Of a stretch of 64,000 nt of DNA, positions 18,231-27,142 are shown in pieces; position 1 is the stretch's first letter, and every line of letters begins with the position of its first letter. Source of the DNA: Eoetvoesia sp035555955 (GTDB taxonomy: Bacteria; Pseudomonadota; Gammaproteobacteria; Burkholderiales; Burkholderiaceae_B); contig NZ_DATMGA010000039.1 of assembly GCF_035555955.1 (NCBI RefSeq), positions 62,001 to 126,000 of the forward strand. Reading direction: 5' to 3'. Under the pieces are notes generated by a model. That model saw nothing but the letters and a program-made list of their open reading frames with translations. It did not search any database and was not told the origin of the DNA. A program made the translations under genes and the position numbers.

Positions 18231-21200
18231 CTACTCCAGCGACTTGGGTCTGCCCTTGCCTGCAATCAAAGTATAAGCCACCGGCACCACGAACAGGGTA
18301 AGCAGGGTGCCGAAGCTCAAGCCACCCACCAGCACCCAGCCTATCTGCTGGCGCGACTCGGCCCCGGCGCCCGCGGCAAAAGCCAGCGGCAACGTGCCCA
18401 GCACCATGGCTCCCGTCGTCATGAGAATGGGCCGCAAGCGCAATACGCAGGCTTGAACCACGGCCTCCCGCATTTCCCGACCCTCGGACCGAAGCTGCGT
18501 GGCGAACTCAACAATGAGGATGCCGTGCTTGGTGATAAGGCCCACCAGGGTGATCAGGCCGATCTGGCTGTAAATGGACAAGGTGCCGCCCGACAGCCAC
18601 AGCGCCAGCAAGGCGCCGGTCATGGACAAAGGCACGGAAAGCATGATGATGAGCGGATTGCGCCAGCTTTCGAACTGGGCAGCCAGGACCAGGTAGATAA
18701 AGGCCAGCGCCATGACGAAGACCAGGTAGATGCCGCCCGATGAGTCGCGGAACTCGCGCGACTGGCCGTCCAGGTCGGTTTGCACCGTGTGCGGCAACAC
18801 CTCGCGCGCCACGGTTTCCATATGCTGCAGCACTTCGCCCAGGGCATAGCCCGGCGCCACCGAGGCCTTGACCTTCACCGCCCGCAGGCGGTTGAAGTGG
18901 TTCAGCGACTGCGGTGAAACGCTTTCCTCCACGGCCAGGAAATTGGACAGCTGCACCATGGCGCCGTTGCGGGTACGCACGTAGATATCGTTGATGTCGG
19001 CCGGATCGGAGCGGTCCCGCTTCTTGACCTGGACGATGACGTCGTACTGTTCGCCGCTGTCGCGAAACCGCGTTACCTGGCGGCCGCCCAGCATGGACTC
19101 GAGCGTGCGTCCCACCGTTCCCACATCCACGCCCACGTCGGCCAGCTTGTCGCGGTTTACCGCCACCTTCAGCTCGGGCGTATTGAGGCGCAGGTCGGTG
19201 TCCACATTCTGCAGGCCCGGGTAATCGCGCAGCTTGTCCAGAAACCGGTTGACCAGTTTGTCGATTTCCGGGTAGGAAGACTGGCTCATGATGACGAACT
19301 CGATGGGCTTGGAGGTGGAGCGCTGGCCCAGCGAGGGCGGATTCGTCGGGAAGGCCCGCACGCCCGGCAGGGCGGAGAATTTGGACTGCAGTTCGCGGGC
19401 AATGCTTTGCTGCGAGCGGTCGCGCTGGTCCCAGGGCTTGAGACGCAGAATGGCAAAGCCCTCGGTCACGGTGGGAAAACCCACGATGGACTGGTTGCCC
19501 ATGGCTTCGGGGATTTGCGCGTAGTAGCCTTCGATGGTCTTGACGCTGCGCACGGTGTAGTCCAGCGTTGCGCCGTCGGGCGCGCTGACCACCCCGAACA
19601 CCACACCCCGGTCTTCCAGCGGAGCAAGCTCGCTTTTTACTATCTTGAACAGCACGACGCTGCCCAGCGCCACCGCCAGCCCCACGCCCAGCACCAGCGC
19701 GCGCCGGCCCAGCGCCCACAGCAAGGCTTTTTGGTACGCCCGCGTCATGCTTTCCAGCATGTTCTCAATATAGGTGTACAGGCGGCCATGCCCGGACTGG
19801 TGCCGCAGCATGGTGGAACACATCATGGGGGTAAGTGTCAGGGCGATGAAGCCCGACACCAGCACCGTCGCCGCCAGCGTCAGGGCGAACTCGATGAACA
19901 GCCGGCCCGTGCGGCCTGTCGCAAAAGCCAGCGGTGCGTACACGGCCACCAGGGTCAATGTCATGGCGATCACCGCAAAGCCGATTTCCCTGGCCCCCAG
20001 GAAGGCCGCCTCGAGCCGCGTCTTGCCCTCTTCCAGATGGCGAAAAATGTTTTCCAGCACGACGATGGCATCGTCCACCACCAAGCCGATGGCCAGCACC
20101 ATGGCCAAAAGGGTAAGCGTGTTGACCGAGAACCCGAAGAAATACATGATGCCGAACGCGCCGATCAGCGATACGGGAATCGTGACGATGGGAATCAGGC
20201 TGGCGCGCATATTGCGCAGAAAAAAGAAGATCACCAGCACCACCAACACAATGGCTTCGCCAATGGTGTGATACACCGACTTGATCGACTCCAGGATGAA
20301 GATCGAGCTGTCGTAGGCAACGCTGAGCTTCATGCCCGGCGGCAGCGTCTCGTTGATAAGTTCCGTTTCGGCGGCCACCGCCTTGGAAAGATCCAGCGGA
20401 TTGGCGGTGGACTGCTTGGTAATGCCTATGTTCAGGCCTTCGTGTCCGTTGAAGCGCGACAGCACGCGCTCTTCGGCGGGGTCTATCCGCACGTCGGCCA
20501 CGTCGCCCAGGCGCACCGAATAATTCTTCACGTTCGCCACGATGACGTTGCGGAACTGCTCGATGGTTTGCAGGTCGGTGGACGACACCACCGAGAACTC
20601 GCGGTCGGAAGACTCGATGCGGCCGGCCGGGATCAGCACGTTCTGCTGCCCAAGCGCGGTTTCCACATCCTGCACCGTCAGGCTGTAGGCGGCCAGTTTG
20701 CCCCTGTCCACATAGATGCGCATGGAAGGCTGGCGCTCGCCGTAGATGCGCACCTCCGCCGCGCCCGGCAGCACCGACAGGCGGGTCTTGACGTAGCGAT
20801 TGATGTAGTCGGAAAGCTCCAGCGTGCTGAGGTTGCCGGGCTCGACCGCCATGAAGATGACCGGGGTGGAATCGGCCTCGACCTTGCTGATGATGGGTTC
20901 ATCGATTTCATCCGGCAGGTAGCGCCGCGCCCGCGACACCTTGTCGCGCACGTCGGCCGCCGCGGCATCCGGGTCGCGCGACAGATTGAACTTGATGGTA
21001 ATGGAACTGCGTTCGGTGCGGCTGCCCGAGGTCATGACATCCACGCCCTCGATGCCGGCCAGTTGGTCTTCCAGAGGCTTGGTGACCTGCGATTCGACCA
21101 CCTCGGGCGAGGCCCCCTTGTAGGTGGTGATTACCGACACCACCGGCTCGTCGATGGCTGGGTACTCGCGCACCGTCAGCCTCTGGTACGAAATAAGCCC

Positions 21201-21272
21201 CACCAGCACAATGAGCAGGGACAGCACCGAGGCGAACACCGGGCGCTTGATGCAGACTTCGGAAAGTATCAT
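18231..21272 (-). CDS. RND efflux transporter, inner-membrane permease
   Basis: 1,013 aa, standard AcrB/MexB/MdtB family size. The N-terminus has the typical IKRPVFASVLSLLIVLVG first transmembrane helix. The two large periplasmic loops and the TM4 motif GLVVDDAIVVLENI with the two proton-relay aspartates (around residue 405) are present. It exports hydrophobic or amphipathic compounds by proton antiport. Its start is 15 bp after the stop of the membrane fusion protein gene, so they form an operon. No outer-membrane channel gene accompanies them; the pump presumably borrows a TolC-type channel encoded elsewhere. Substrate unknown. Confidence 0.95.
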   Translation of the reverse strand: MILSEVCIKRPVFASVLSLLIVLVGLISYQRLTVREYPAIDEPVVSVITTYKGASPEVVESQVTKPLEDQLAGIEGVDVMTSGSRTERSSITIKFNLSRDPDAAAADVRDKVSRARRYLPDEIDEPIISKVEADSTPVIFMAVEPGNLSTLELSDYINRYVKTRLSVLPGAAEVRIYGERQPSMRIYVDRGKLAAYSLTVQDVETALGQQNVLIPAGRIESSDREFSVVSSTDLQTIEQFRNVIVANVKNYSVRLGDVADVRIDPAEERVLSRFNGHEGLNIGITKQSTANPLDLSKAVAAETELINETLPPGMKLSVAYDSSIFILESIKSVYHTIGEAIVLVVLVIFFFLRNMRASLIPIVTIPVSLIGAFGIMYFFGFSVNTLTLLAMVLAIGLVVDDAIVVLENIFRHLEEGKTRLEAAFLGAREIGFAVIAMTLTLVAVYAPLAFATGRTGRLFIEFALTLAATVLVSGFIALTLTPMMCSTMLRHQSGHGRLYTYIENMLESMTRAYQKALLWALGRRALVLGVGLAVALGSVVLFKIVKSELAPLEDRGVVFGVVSAPDGATLDYTVRSVKTIEGYYAQIPEAMGNQSIVGFPTVTEGFAILRLKPWDQRDRSQQSIARELQSKFSALPGVRAFPTNPPSLGQRSTSKPIEFVIMSQSSYPEIDKLVNRFLDKLRDYPGLQNVDTDLRLNTPELKVAVNRDKLADVGVDVGTVGRTLESMLGGRQVTRFRDSGEQYDVIVQVKKRDRSDPADINDIYVRTRNGAMVQLSNFLAVEESVSPQSLNHFNRLRAVKVKASVAPGYALGEVLQHMETVAREVLPHTVQTDLDGQSREFRDSSGGIYLVFVMALAFIYLVLAAQFESWRNPLIIMLSVPLSMTGALLALWLSGGTLSIYSQIGLITLVGLITKHGILIVEFATQLRSEGREMREAVVQACVLRLRPILMTTGAMVLGTLPLAFAAGAGAESRQQIGWVLVGGLSFGTLLTLFVVPVAYTLIAGKGRPKSLE

Positions 21273-21287
21273 GGAAGCGATCCCGGC

Positions 21288-22394
21288 TCAGGAACCGGCC
21301 GCCGCGGCGGCCGGCGCAACGCGCACCGCCGCGCCGTCGCTGATTTTCTGCACGCCCGCCACCACCACCTGGTCGCCTTCGGCCAGGCCTTCCAGCACCT
21401 CGACCTTGCCGTCGCGGCGCAGTCCGATTCGCACCTGCCTGCGCTCGACCCGGCCCTGATCGACCCGATACACATAGCGGGCTTCTTCCGACGGCACCAG
21501 CGCCGCCTCGGGAACGACCAGCGCCTTGTCGTCGGCAAATTGCAATTGCACCCGGGCGAACAAGCCCGGACGCAAGGCATCGTCGGCGTTGGGCACATCG
21601 GCCCTCAGCAAAATGGAACGCCCGCCCACGTCGACCAGAGGGTTGATGGCGCCGACCTTGCCCTCGCGCTCGACACCCGGCATGGCGTCGAAGCGCAGCG
21701 TCAGCTTCTGGCCCGTCTGGATCTGGCCCAGATAATGCTCGGGAATCCGGAAATCGACCTGCAGGGGGTCGATGGACTCAATGGGCACCAGGTCGGCGCC
21801 GGGACTTACATAGTCGCCCACCGATACCTGCCGCAAGCCGATCAGGCCGTCGAACGGCGCCACGATGACGGTCTTGCCGAGTTGCGCGCTGGCCAGCGCC
21901 ACCGCCGCCTGCTGCACCTTGAGCTGGCTGGCGGCCTCGTCGCGCGCCTGCTTGCTGATGAACCCCTGGGCGCTGAGCTCTTGCGCCCGCCGGTGCTGGC
22001 TGGCAGCCAGGTTCAGATTGGCTTGCGCCTGCTGCAGCTGCGCCGTGGCAACGCTATCGTCCAGACGCACCAACACTTGGCCCTTGGCAACCCTGCCGCC
22101 TTCCTTGAAATTGATTTCGTCGATGCGGCCGGTAATTTCGGGGCGCAACACGACGGAGTTTTGCGAGCGCAGCGTGCCCACAGCCGAAACGCCGCGAGGC
22201 AGCGATACGGATTCGACCCTGGCAACCTCGACAGTGGCGGCCGAATGCGCCGCCTGGCCGCCGGCGGCCGGCGCGGCCTTGGCCGCAGCCGGAGCCTGGC
22301 CCGCCTTGCCCCCCTGCAATACGCGCACACCCGCCGAGCCCAACACCACGCCCAGCACCAAGACTCCCGCAAGTCCCGCTGCATTTATTTTCAT
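21288..22394 (-). CDS. RND efflux periplasmic adaptor (membrane fusion protein)
   Basis: 368 aa. An N-terminal uncleaved or signal-like hydrophobic segment (about 5-25) is followed by an Ala-rich linker. A lipoyl half-domain follows (residues about 70-110, PEITGRIDEINFKEGGRVAKGQ), then a helical hairpin, the second lipoyl half (VIVAPFDGLIGLRQVSVGDYV), and beta-barrel and membrane-proximal domains. It links the RND permease to an outer-membrane channel and is the first gene of the operon with the permease at 18231. No regulator lies next to it; the upstream region is taken up by two GC-rich palindromic repeats. No lipobox Cys is seen, so it is probably anchored by the N-terminal helix. Confidence 0.93.
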   Translation of the reverse strand: MKINAAGLAGVLVLGVVLGSAGVRVLQGGKAGQAPAAAKAAPAAGGQAAHSAATVEVARVESVSLPRGVSAVGTLRSQNSVVLRPEITGRIDEINFKEGGRVAKGQVLVRLDDSVATAQLQQAQANLNLAASQHRRAQELSAQGFISKQARDEAASQLKVQQAAVALASAQLGKTVIVAPFDGLIGLRQVSVGDYVSPGADLVPIESIDPLQVDFRIPEHYLGQIQTGQKLTLRFDAMPGVEREGKVGAINPLVDVGGRSILLRADVPNADDALRPGLFARVQLQFADDKALVVPEAALVPSEEARYVYRVDQGRVERRQVRIGLRRDGKVEVLEGLAEGDQVVVAGVQKISDGAAVRVAPAAAAAGS

Positions 22395-22510
22395 GAAATC
22401 AATAGCTTGTTATGGGTTTATTTATAGTGGAAAAAACCTGTTATGTTTCGCCCGCGCAAAACGCAACAAGCCATTTCCATCAAGCGTAGATAGTAGCGTA
22501 TGTCGGGGGA

Positions 22511-22593
22511 TTTTTGCCGCCGGGCCGCCCCAAGGCAAAAGGCACCCCCGCGGGGGGCAGCAAGCGGGCGCTAGCCCGCGCAGCGTGGGGGCC
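22511..22593. repeat. GC-rich palindromic intergenic repeat, copy A
   Basis: First of two tandem copies of an element starting TTTTTGCCGCCGGGCCGCCC and ending CAGCGTGGGGGCC, with internal complementary C- and G-tracts that can fold into hairpins. It sits between the efflux operon start and the end of rnhA. Similar units are widespread between genes in Alcaligenaceae and Burkholderiales genomes. Confidence 0.7.
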
Positions 22594-22594
22594 A

Positions 22595-22677
22595 TTTTTT
22601 GCCGCCGGGCCGCCCCAAGGCAAAAAAGCCCCCTCGGGGGGCAGCAAGCCGCACAGCGGCGCAGCGTGGGGGCTTTT
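22595..22677. repeat. GC-rich palindromic intergenic repeat, copy B
   Basis: Second tandem copy, closely matching copy A except in the central loop. The outer arms AAAAAGCCCCC and GGGGGCTTTTT are complementary, so the unit can form a nested hairpin. It contains the likely rnhA terminator. Confidence 0.7.
22622..22642 (-). terminator. Rho-independent terminator of rnhA
   Basis: Read on the minus strand, GCCCCC-CGA-GGGGGC is followed by six T residues. It lies about 45 bp after the rnhA stop codon and inside palindromic repeat copy B. Confidence 0.75.
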
Positions 22678-22685
22678 TATGTCGG

Positions 22686-23153
22686 TCAGGTTTCGGAAGT
22701 CGCCTTGCGGCCTTGCGCCACTTCGACCCCCTGGTTGGCCAGCGCGTCGGCGCGCTCGTTGCCGGGATCGCCGGCATGCCCTTTTACCCACTGCCAGCTT
22801 AAATCGTGCTTTTCCACCAGTTCGTCCAGCATCTGCCACAGATCAGCGTTCTTCACCGGCTTTTTGTCCGCCGTGCGCCAGCCGCGCCGCTTCCAGTTGG
22901 CGATCCATTCGGTCATGCCCTTTTGCACGTACTGGGAATCGGTATGGATGACCACCGTGCAGCGGCGCTTCAAGGCGGCAAGCGCCTGGATGACCGCCAT
23001 CAGCTCCATGCGGTTGTTCGTGGTATTGGGCTCGCCGCCGCACAGGGTTTTCTCGTGGGAGCCCTGCTTGAGCAGCGCCCCCCACCCCCCCCAGCCCGGA
23101 TTGCCCTTGCAGGCGCCATCGGTCCAGATATCCACAACATGTTCACGACTCAT
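22686..23153 (-). CDS. rnhA: Ribonuclease HI
   Basis: 155 aa, the normal length. All catalytic carboxylates are present: D12 (TDGACKGNPG), E50 (NRMELMAV), D72 (HTDSQYV) and D136 in VKGHAGDPGNERAD. It degrades the RNA strand of RNA-DNA hybrids (R-loops, primers). The ATG at 23153 has AAGGAAA in front of it; an in-frame codon ten residues upstream lacks such a signal. It follows the methyltransferase gene on the same strand by 130 bp. Confidence 0.96.
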   Translation of the reverse strand: MSREHVVDIWTDGACKGNPGWGGWGALLKQGSHEKTLCGGEPNTTNNRMELMAVIQALAALKRRCTVVIHTDSQYVQKGMTEWIANWKRRGWRTADKKPVKNADLWQMLDELVEKHDLSWQWVKGHAGDPGNERADALANQGVEVAQGRKATSET

Positions 23154-23283
23154 TATTTTCCTTGCGGCTCCGCCCGCTTCCATTCCGCCGCCGGCCTGCC
23201 CCGCGGCGCGCTGTTTAACTTAACTTGACTTGCGCGTTGCCGCGGCCCGCCGCCCCGGCGGACGGCCTGGCTGGCCCGCCTGC

Positions 23284-24045
23284 CTAGATACCCGAATGCC
23301 TGCCGGTGACCACCGTACGCCTTCTGACGTGCTTCTTTACATGCTTCCATTCGGGGCCCACCAGCCGTATGCACGCCACGCGCTTGATGGCCGACACCAC
23401 ATAGACCGAGCCGCATATGGGCCACCAGCGGTCGCCCGCCGGCTCCATGAACGCCCAACGCTGCAGCCACTTCTCGGTCTCGCAGGGAGGGGCATAGCAG
23501 CCGAAGTGCCCCCGGTCGACCTCGAACGACAGTAGTTTGAACCAGTCTTTCAGGCGGCCCAGGGAAACCTGCAGGTGGGCGGGAATGGGCATGATGGGAT
23601 CCAGGCCCGGTATGCGCTCGTGCAGCCCCCACAGGCTCCAGGGATTGAAGCCCGAAATCACCACCCGGCCCTCGGGCACCAGGACCCGCTCGGCCTCGCG
23701 CAAAACCTGGTGCGGGCTATTGGAACACTCCAGAACATGGGGTAATATCAGCAAGTCGATGCTCTGGCCATCGAAGGGCAGGTTTTCCGGGTCGGCATAA
23801 AGCGCGACGCCGGGTTGCGCGCAACCCGCATCGCCATACGAATGAGTACGGCCCTTGTACGGAATCCTGTTTGCTTGCAGCAAGTCCCAGCCGGGCAGGC
23901 CAACCTGCATGGCATGGTACCCGAACGCATTGGCCACCATCCCGTTTATTTTTTCCTGTTCCCATTGCTTGACGTACTGGCCGGCGGGCGTGCTCAACCA
24001 TTCGGCAAGTTCCACGATAAGCGGCTGGCCCAACGATTCAGACAC
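23284..24045 (-). CDS. Class I SAM-dependent methyltransferase (gloB neighbour)
   Basis: 253 aa from a GTG start at 24045, chosen because AAGGAG lies 5 nt upstream. The nearby ATG (24047) is in another frame. Conserved features include PENLPFDGQSIDLLILPHVLEC (motif II/post-I region), EAERVLVPEGRVVISGFNPWSLWG and a C-terminal basic tail. The family sits beside gloB or rnhA in many betaproteobacteria and gammaproteobacteria and its substrate is not known. Motif I is weak, as is usual for this family. It is divergent from gloB with only 29 bp between the starts, so their promoters overlap. Confidence 0.85.
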   Translation of the reverse strand: MSESLGQPLIVELAEWLSTPAGQYVKQWEQEKINGMVANAFGYHAMQVGLPGWDLLQANRIPYKGRTHSYGDAGCAQPGVALYADPENLPFDGQSIDLLILPHVLECSNSPHQVLREAERVLVPEGRVVISGFNPWSLWGLHERIPGLDPIMPIPAHLQVSLGRLKDWFKLLSFEVDRGHFGCYAPPCETEKWLQRWAFMEPAGDRWWPICGSVYVVSAIKRVACIRLVGPEWKHVKKHVRRRTVVTGRHSGI

Positions 24046-24074
24046 ATGAGCTCCTTGCAATATGGTTGGCAAAC

Positions 24075-24875
24075 ATGATTAACCCAGACTCTAGCCGCAC
24101 CCAGCTTATCCCGGTTCCCGCTTTTTCCGACAACTATATATGGTTGCTGTGCAAAGGCGGGCATGCGGTGGTGGTCGACCCGGGGGCGTCCGAGCCCATC
24201 GAAAAGCTGCTCGGGCAATACCATTTAACCCTCGATGCCATTTTACTAACCCACCATCATCCCGACCACGTCGGCGGCGTCAAGGCCCTGAAGGCGCTGA
24301 CCAACGCCAAGGTCTACGGCCCGCTGGGCGAAACCCTGCCGGTATGCGACGAAGGCCTCAAGGAAGACGACAATATCACACTTGAGAACCTCGGCCTAAC
24401 CCTGTCCATCCTGGACATCCCTGGCCATACCGCCGGCCACATCGCCTATTTCGGCTACCTGGACACCGGCAAGCCCGTGGTGTTCTGTGGTGATACACTG
24501 TTTGCCGCAGGCTGCGGACGCCTTTTCGAAGGCACCCCCGCCCAAATGGTCAATTCCCTGGCAAAACTCAAAGTTTTGCCGCTGGAAACCCTGGTGTGCT
24601 GCGCGCACGAGTACACATTGGCCAATTTGCGCTGGGCGCTGCAGGTGGAACCCGGCAACACTGCTTTGCAGCAACGCTGGCAGACCGCGCAGCGGCAACG
24701 CTCCGAAGGTCTGCCGACCCTGCCGTCCACCATCGGCCTGGAGCTTGAAACCAACCCGTTTTGCCGCCCATTGCAACAAAGCGTTTCAGACGCGGCCGCC
24801 GCTTATGCGGGCGAGCCGCTGACCTCGGCTGTAGCCGTTTTTGCGAGCCTGCGCGAATGGAAGAACAATTTTTGA
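24075..24875 (+). CDS. gloB: Hydroxyacylglutathione hydrolase (glyoxalase II)
   Basis: 266 aa. Metallo-beta-lactamase fold with the binuclear metal motif THHHPDH (59-65), the HTAGH motif, FCGDTLFAAGCGR, and the glyoxalase II C-terminal CAHEYTLANLRWA. It hydrolyses S-D-lactoylglutathione to D-lactate and glutathione, the second step of methylglyoxal detoxification. The ATG at 24075 is preferred; a TTG three codons upstream is an alternative and neither has a strong ribosome-binding site. mltD starts 10 nt after the stop, so both are probably one transcript. Confidence 0.95.
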   Translation: MINPDSSRTQLIPVPAFSDNYIWLLCKGGHAVVVDPGASEPIEKLLGQYHLTLDAILLTHHHPDHVGGVKALKALTNAKVYGPLGETLPVCDEGLKEDDNITLENLGLTLSILDIPGHTAGHIAYFGYLDTGKPVVFCGDTLFAAGCGRLFEGTPAQMVNSLAKLKVLPLETLVCCAHEYTLANLRWALQVEPGNTALQQRWQTAQRQRSEGLPTLPSTIGLELETNPFCRPLQQSVSDAAAAYAGEPLTSAVAVFASLREWKNNF

Positions 24876-24885
24876 CACCTAGCCA

Positions 24886-26286
24886 ATGAACTGCCTACGA
24901 CTCTTCATTCTGCTCATCGTGGCAGTCCTGGCCGGTTGCGCAAGCAACCAAACCAGCCAATACGCAAACAAAAAGGTCTATACCGCCGAGGAAACCTCGC
25001 GCACCATCGACCTCACCCACCCCCCCCGCGACATGTGGGACCGCATCCGCCGCGGCTTCGCCATCCCCAATCTGCATAGCGACCTGGCCGACCAATGGAC
25101 GGAGTACTACGCTTCGCACCCCGAAGCCGTCTACCGCATGAGCCAGCGGGCCAGCAAGTACCTGTATTTCATCGTCGACGAACTCGAACGCCGGGGCATG
25201 CCTACCGAACTGGCCCTGCTTCCTTTCGTGGAAAGCGCCTACAACCCCACCGCCTATTCCAAATCCAACGCCTCGGGCCTGTGGCAGTTCATTCCCAGCA
25301 CCGGCCTGCATTACAACCTGCAGCAGGACTCGTGGCGCGACCAGCGCCGCGACCCCATCGCCTCCACCCATGCCGCGCTGGACTACCTGAGCTATCTGTA
25401 CGACTTCCAGGGCGACTGGTACCTGGCGCTGGCGTCCTACAACTGGGGCGAAGGCGCGGTCAAGCGCTCCCTCGACAAAAACGCCGATGCGGGGCTGCCC
25501 ACCGATTACGCCTCCATCAGCATGCCCGATGAAACCCGCAACTACGTGCCCAAGCTGCAGGCCATAAAAAACATCGTCGCCAACCCCAAAAAATACGGCA
25601 TCACCCTTCCCAGCGTCAGCAACACCCCCTATTTCACCACCATCAAAAGAACGCAATCCATCGACGTCGCCGTGGCCGCCCAACTGGCCGAAATGTCGGT
25701 GGAAGACTTCAAGGCGCTCAACGCCTCGTTCAACCGCCCCGTCATTCTGGGCGAACACGAACCCACGCTACTGCTGCCCACCGACCGGGCCGATATTTTC
25801 AAGGCCAACCTCGAGGCCTACCAGGGCAAGCTCAGCTCGTGGCAGGCCTACCATGCGAGGCAGGGCGAGTCGTACGCGGCCATTGCCAAAAAATACGGCA
25901 TAAGCCTGGCAAGCCTTCGAAAAATCAATGGGCTAAGCAGCAAGAAAACGCGGGCGATCGCGCAAACCCTGCTGGTTCCCAAGCTGGAATCGGGCGGCGG
26001 CATCCAGCTGGCGTCCCTGGAATACCCCTCCAACGACTCCGGATCCGAAACCCGCAAGCCATCCATCAAGAAAGTATCGGTGCAGCGGCGAGGCAAGGAC
26101 GTCGTCGTCGTAAAGCGCAAGGCCAATGTCCGCACTCATACCGTCCAATCGGGCGACACGCTGTACTCGCTGGCCAAGCGCTACCACACCTCGATCGACG
26201 AACTGCGCAAACTGAACAATCTTAAAAGCAACAGTCTGGCCCGGGGCAAGCAATTGCGCGTGCCGGGCACCAATATCCGCGGCTAG
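24886..26286 (+). CDS. mltD: Membrane-bound lytic murein transglycosylase D
   Basis: 466 aa lipoprotein: signal peptide with lipobox LAGC (Cys18). The SLT domain carries catalytic E116 in the motif FVESAYNPTAYSKSNASGLW and the family motifs WQFIPSTG and ALASYNWGEGAV. Two LysM domains follow near residues 320-362 (GESYAAIAKKYGIS) and 415-460 (GDTLYSLAKRYHTS). It cleaves peptidoglycan glycan strands with 1,6-anhydro-muropeptide formation at the outer-membrane inner face. It directly follows gloB, a conserved arrangement. fabI follows after 39 bp. Confidence 0.96.
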   Translation: MNCLRLFILLIVAVLAGCASNQTSQYANKKVYTAEETSRTIDLTHPPRDMWDRIRRGFAIPNLHSDLADQWTEYYASHPEAVYRMSQRASKYLYFIVDELERRGMPTELALLPFVESAYNPTAYSKSNASGLWQFIPSTGLHYNLQQDSWRDQRRDPIASTHAALDYLSYLYDFQGDWYLALASYNWGEGAVKRSLDKNADAGLPTDYASISMPDETRNYVPKLQAIKNIVANPKKYGITLPSVSNTPYFTTIKRTQSIDVAVAAQLAEMSVEDFKALNASFNRPVILGEHEPTLLLPTDRADIFKANLEAYQGKLSSWQAYHARQGESYAAIAKKYGISLASLRKINGLSSKKTRAIAQTLLVPKLESGGGIQLASLEYPSNDSGSETRKPSIKKVSVQRRGKDVVVVKRKANVRTHTVQSGDTLYSLAKRYHTSIDELRKLNNLKSNSLARGKQLRVPGTNIRG

Positions 26287-26325
26287 TCCCAAACCGGTCC
26301 GCAACAACCAAACAGGATAAAAAAA

Positions 26326-27105
26326 ATGGGTTTTTTAAACGGCAAGCGCATCCTGGTCACCGGCGTGCTGTCCAATCGCTCCATTGCCTACGGCATCGCC
26401 CAGGCCTGCCGCCAGCAAGGCGCCGAACTGGCGTTTACCTATGTGGGCGAACGCTTCAAAGAGCGCGTCACCGAATTCGCCGCCGAACTTGGCAGCACCA
26501 TCGTCCTGGCTTGCGATGTCGCTGAAGACGCGCAAATCGAAGCCGCCATCGCCGAGCTGCAGTCGCACTGGGACGGCCTGGACGGGCTGGTGCATTCCAT
26601 CGGCTTCGCGCCGCGCGAAGCCATTGCCGGCGACTTCCTCGAAGGCCTTTCGCGCGAAGGCTTCCGCATTGCGCACGACATCTCGGCCTACAGCTTCCCG
26701 GCCCTGGCCAAGGCCGCCCTGCCCTTGCTGAAGGGCCGCCAAAGCTCGGTGCTTACCCTTACCTACCTGGGCGCCGAAAAAGTGGTCCCCAACTACAACA
26801 CGATGGGTCTGGCCAAGGCTTCGCTGGAAGCCAGCGTGCGCTACCTGGCCACCTCGCTGGGCCCCATGGGCATCCGTGCCAACGGTATTTCCGCGGGCCC
26901 CATCAAGACACTGGCCGCCAGCGGCATCAAGGACTTCAGCTCCATACTCAAGTTCGTGGAATCCCACGCGCCGCTGCGCCGCAATATCACCATCGAAGAT
27001 GTCGGCAACGTGGCCGCTTTCCTGCTGTCCGATCTGGCAGCGGGTGTAACCGGCGAGATCACCCACGTGGATGCGGGCTTCTCCACCGTTGTTCCAGGCA
27101 TGTGA
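26326..27105 (+). CDS. fabI: Enoyl-[acyl-carrier-protein] reductase (NADH)
   Basis: 259 aa SDR-type enoyl-ACP reductase of type II fatty acid synthesis. It has the FabI cofactor motif GVLSNRSIAYGIA, catalytic Y147, Y157 and K164 (matching Y146/Y156/K163 of E. coli FabI) and the HSIGFA loop with G93, the position linked with triclosan and diazaborine sensitivity in E. coli. AGGATAAAAAAA precedes the ATG. A strong terminator follows immediately, so it closes the gloB-mltD-fabI run. Confidence 0.96.
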   Translation: MGFLNGKRILVTGVLSNRSIAYGIAQACRQQGAELAFTYVGERFKERVTEFAAELGSTIVLACDVAEDAQIEAAIAELQSHWDGLDGLVHSIGFAPREAIAGDFLEGLSREGFRIAHDISAYSFPALAKAALPLLKGRQSSVLTLTYLGAEKVVPNYNTMGLAKASLEASVRYLATSLGPMGIRANGISAGPIKTLAASGIKDFSSILKFVESHAPLRRNITIEDVGNVAAFLLSDLAAGVTGEITHVDAGFSTVVPGM

Positions 27106-27109
27106 AGAA

Positions 27110-27129
27110 CTCCGGCCCAAGGGCCGGAG
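27110..27129 (+). terminator. Rho-independent terminator after fabI
   Basis: Perfect 9-bp stem CTCCGGCCC / GGGCCGGAG with a 2-nt gap, followed by CTTTAG. It sits 4 bp after the fabI stop and just before the convergent GST gene. Confidence 0.8.
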
Positions 27130-27142
27130 CTTTAGCTTGTGG

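Noticed and set aside
24045..24224. ATG-initiated minus-strand frame covering the start of gloB
   Set aside because: It is out of frame with the methyltransferase and antisense to gloB. The GTG start at 24045 explains the good ribosome-binding site.
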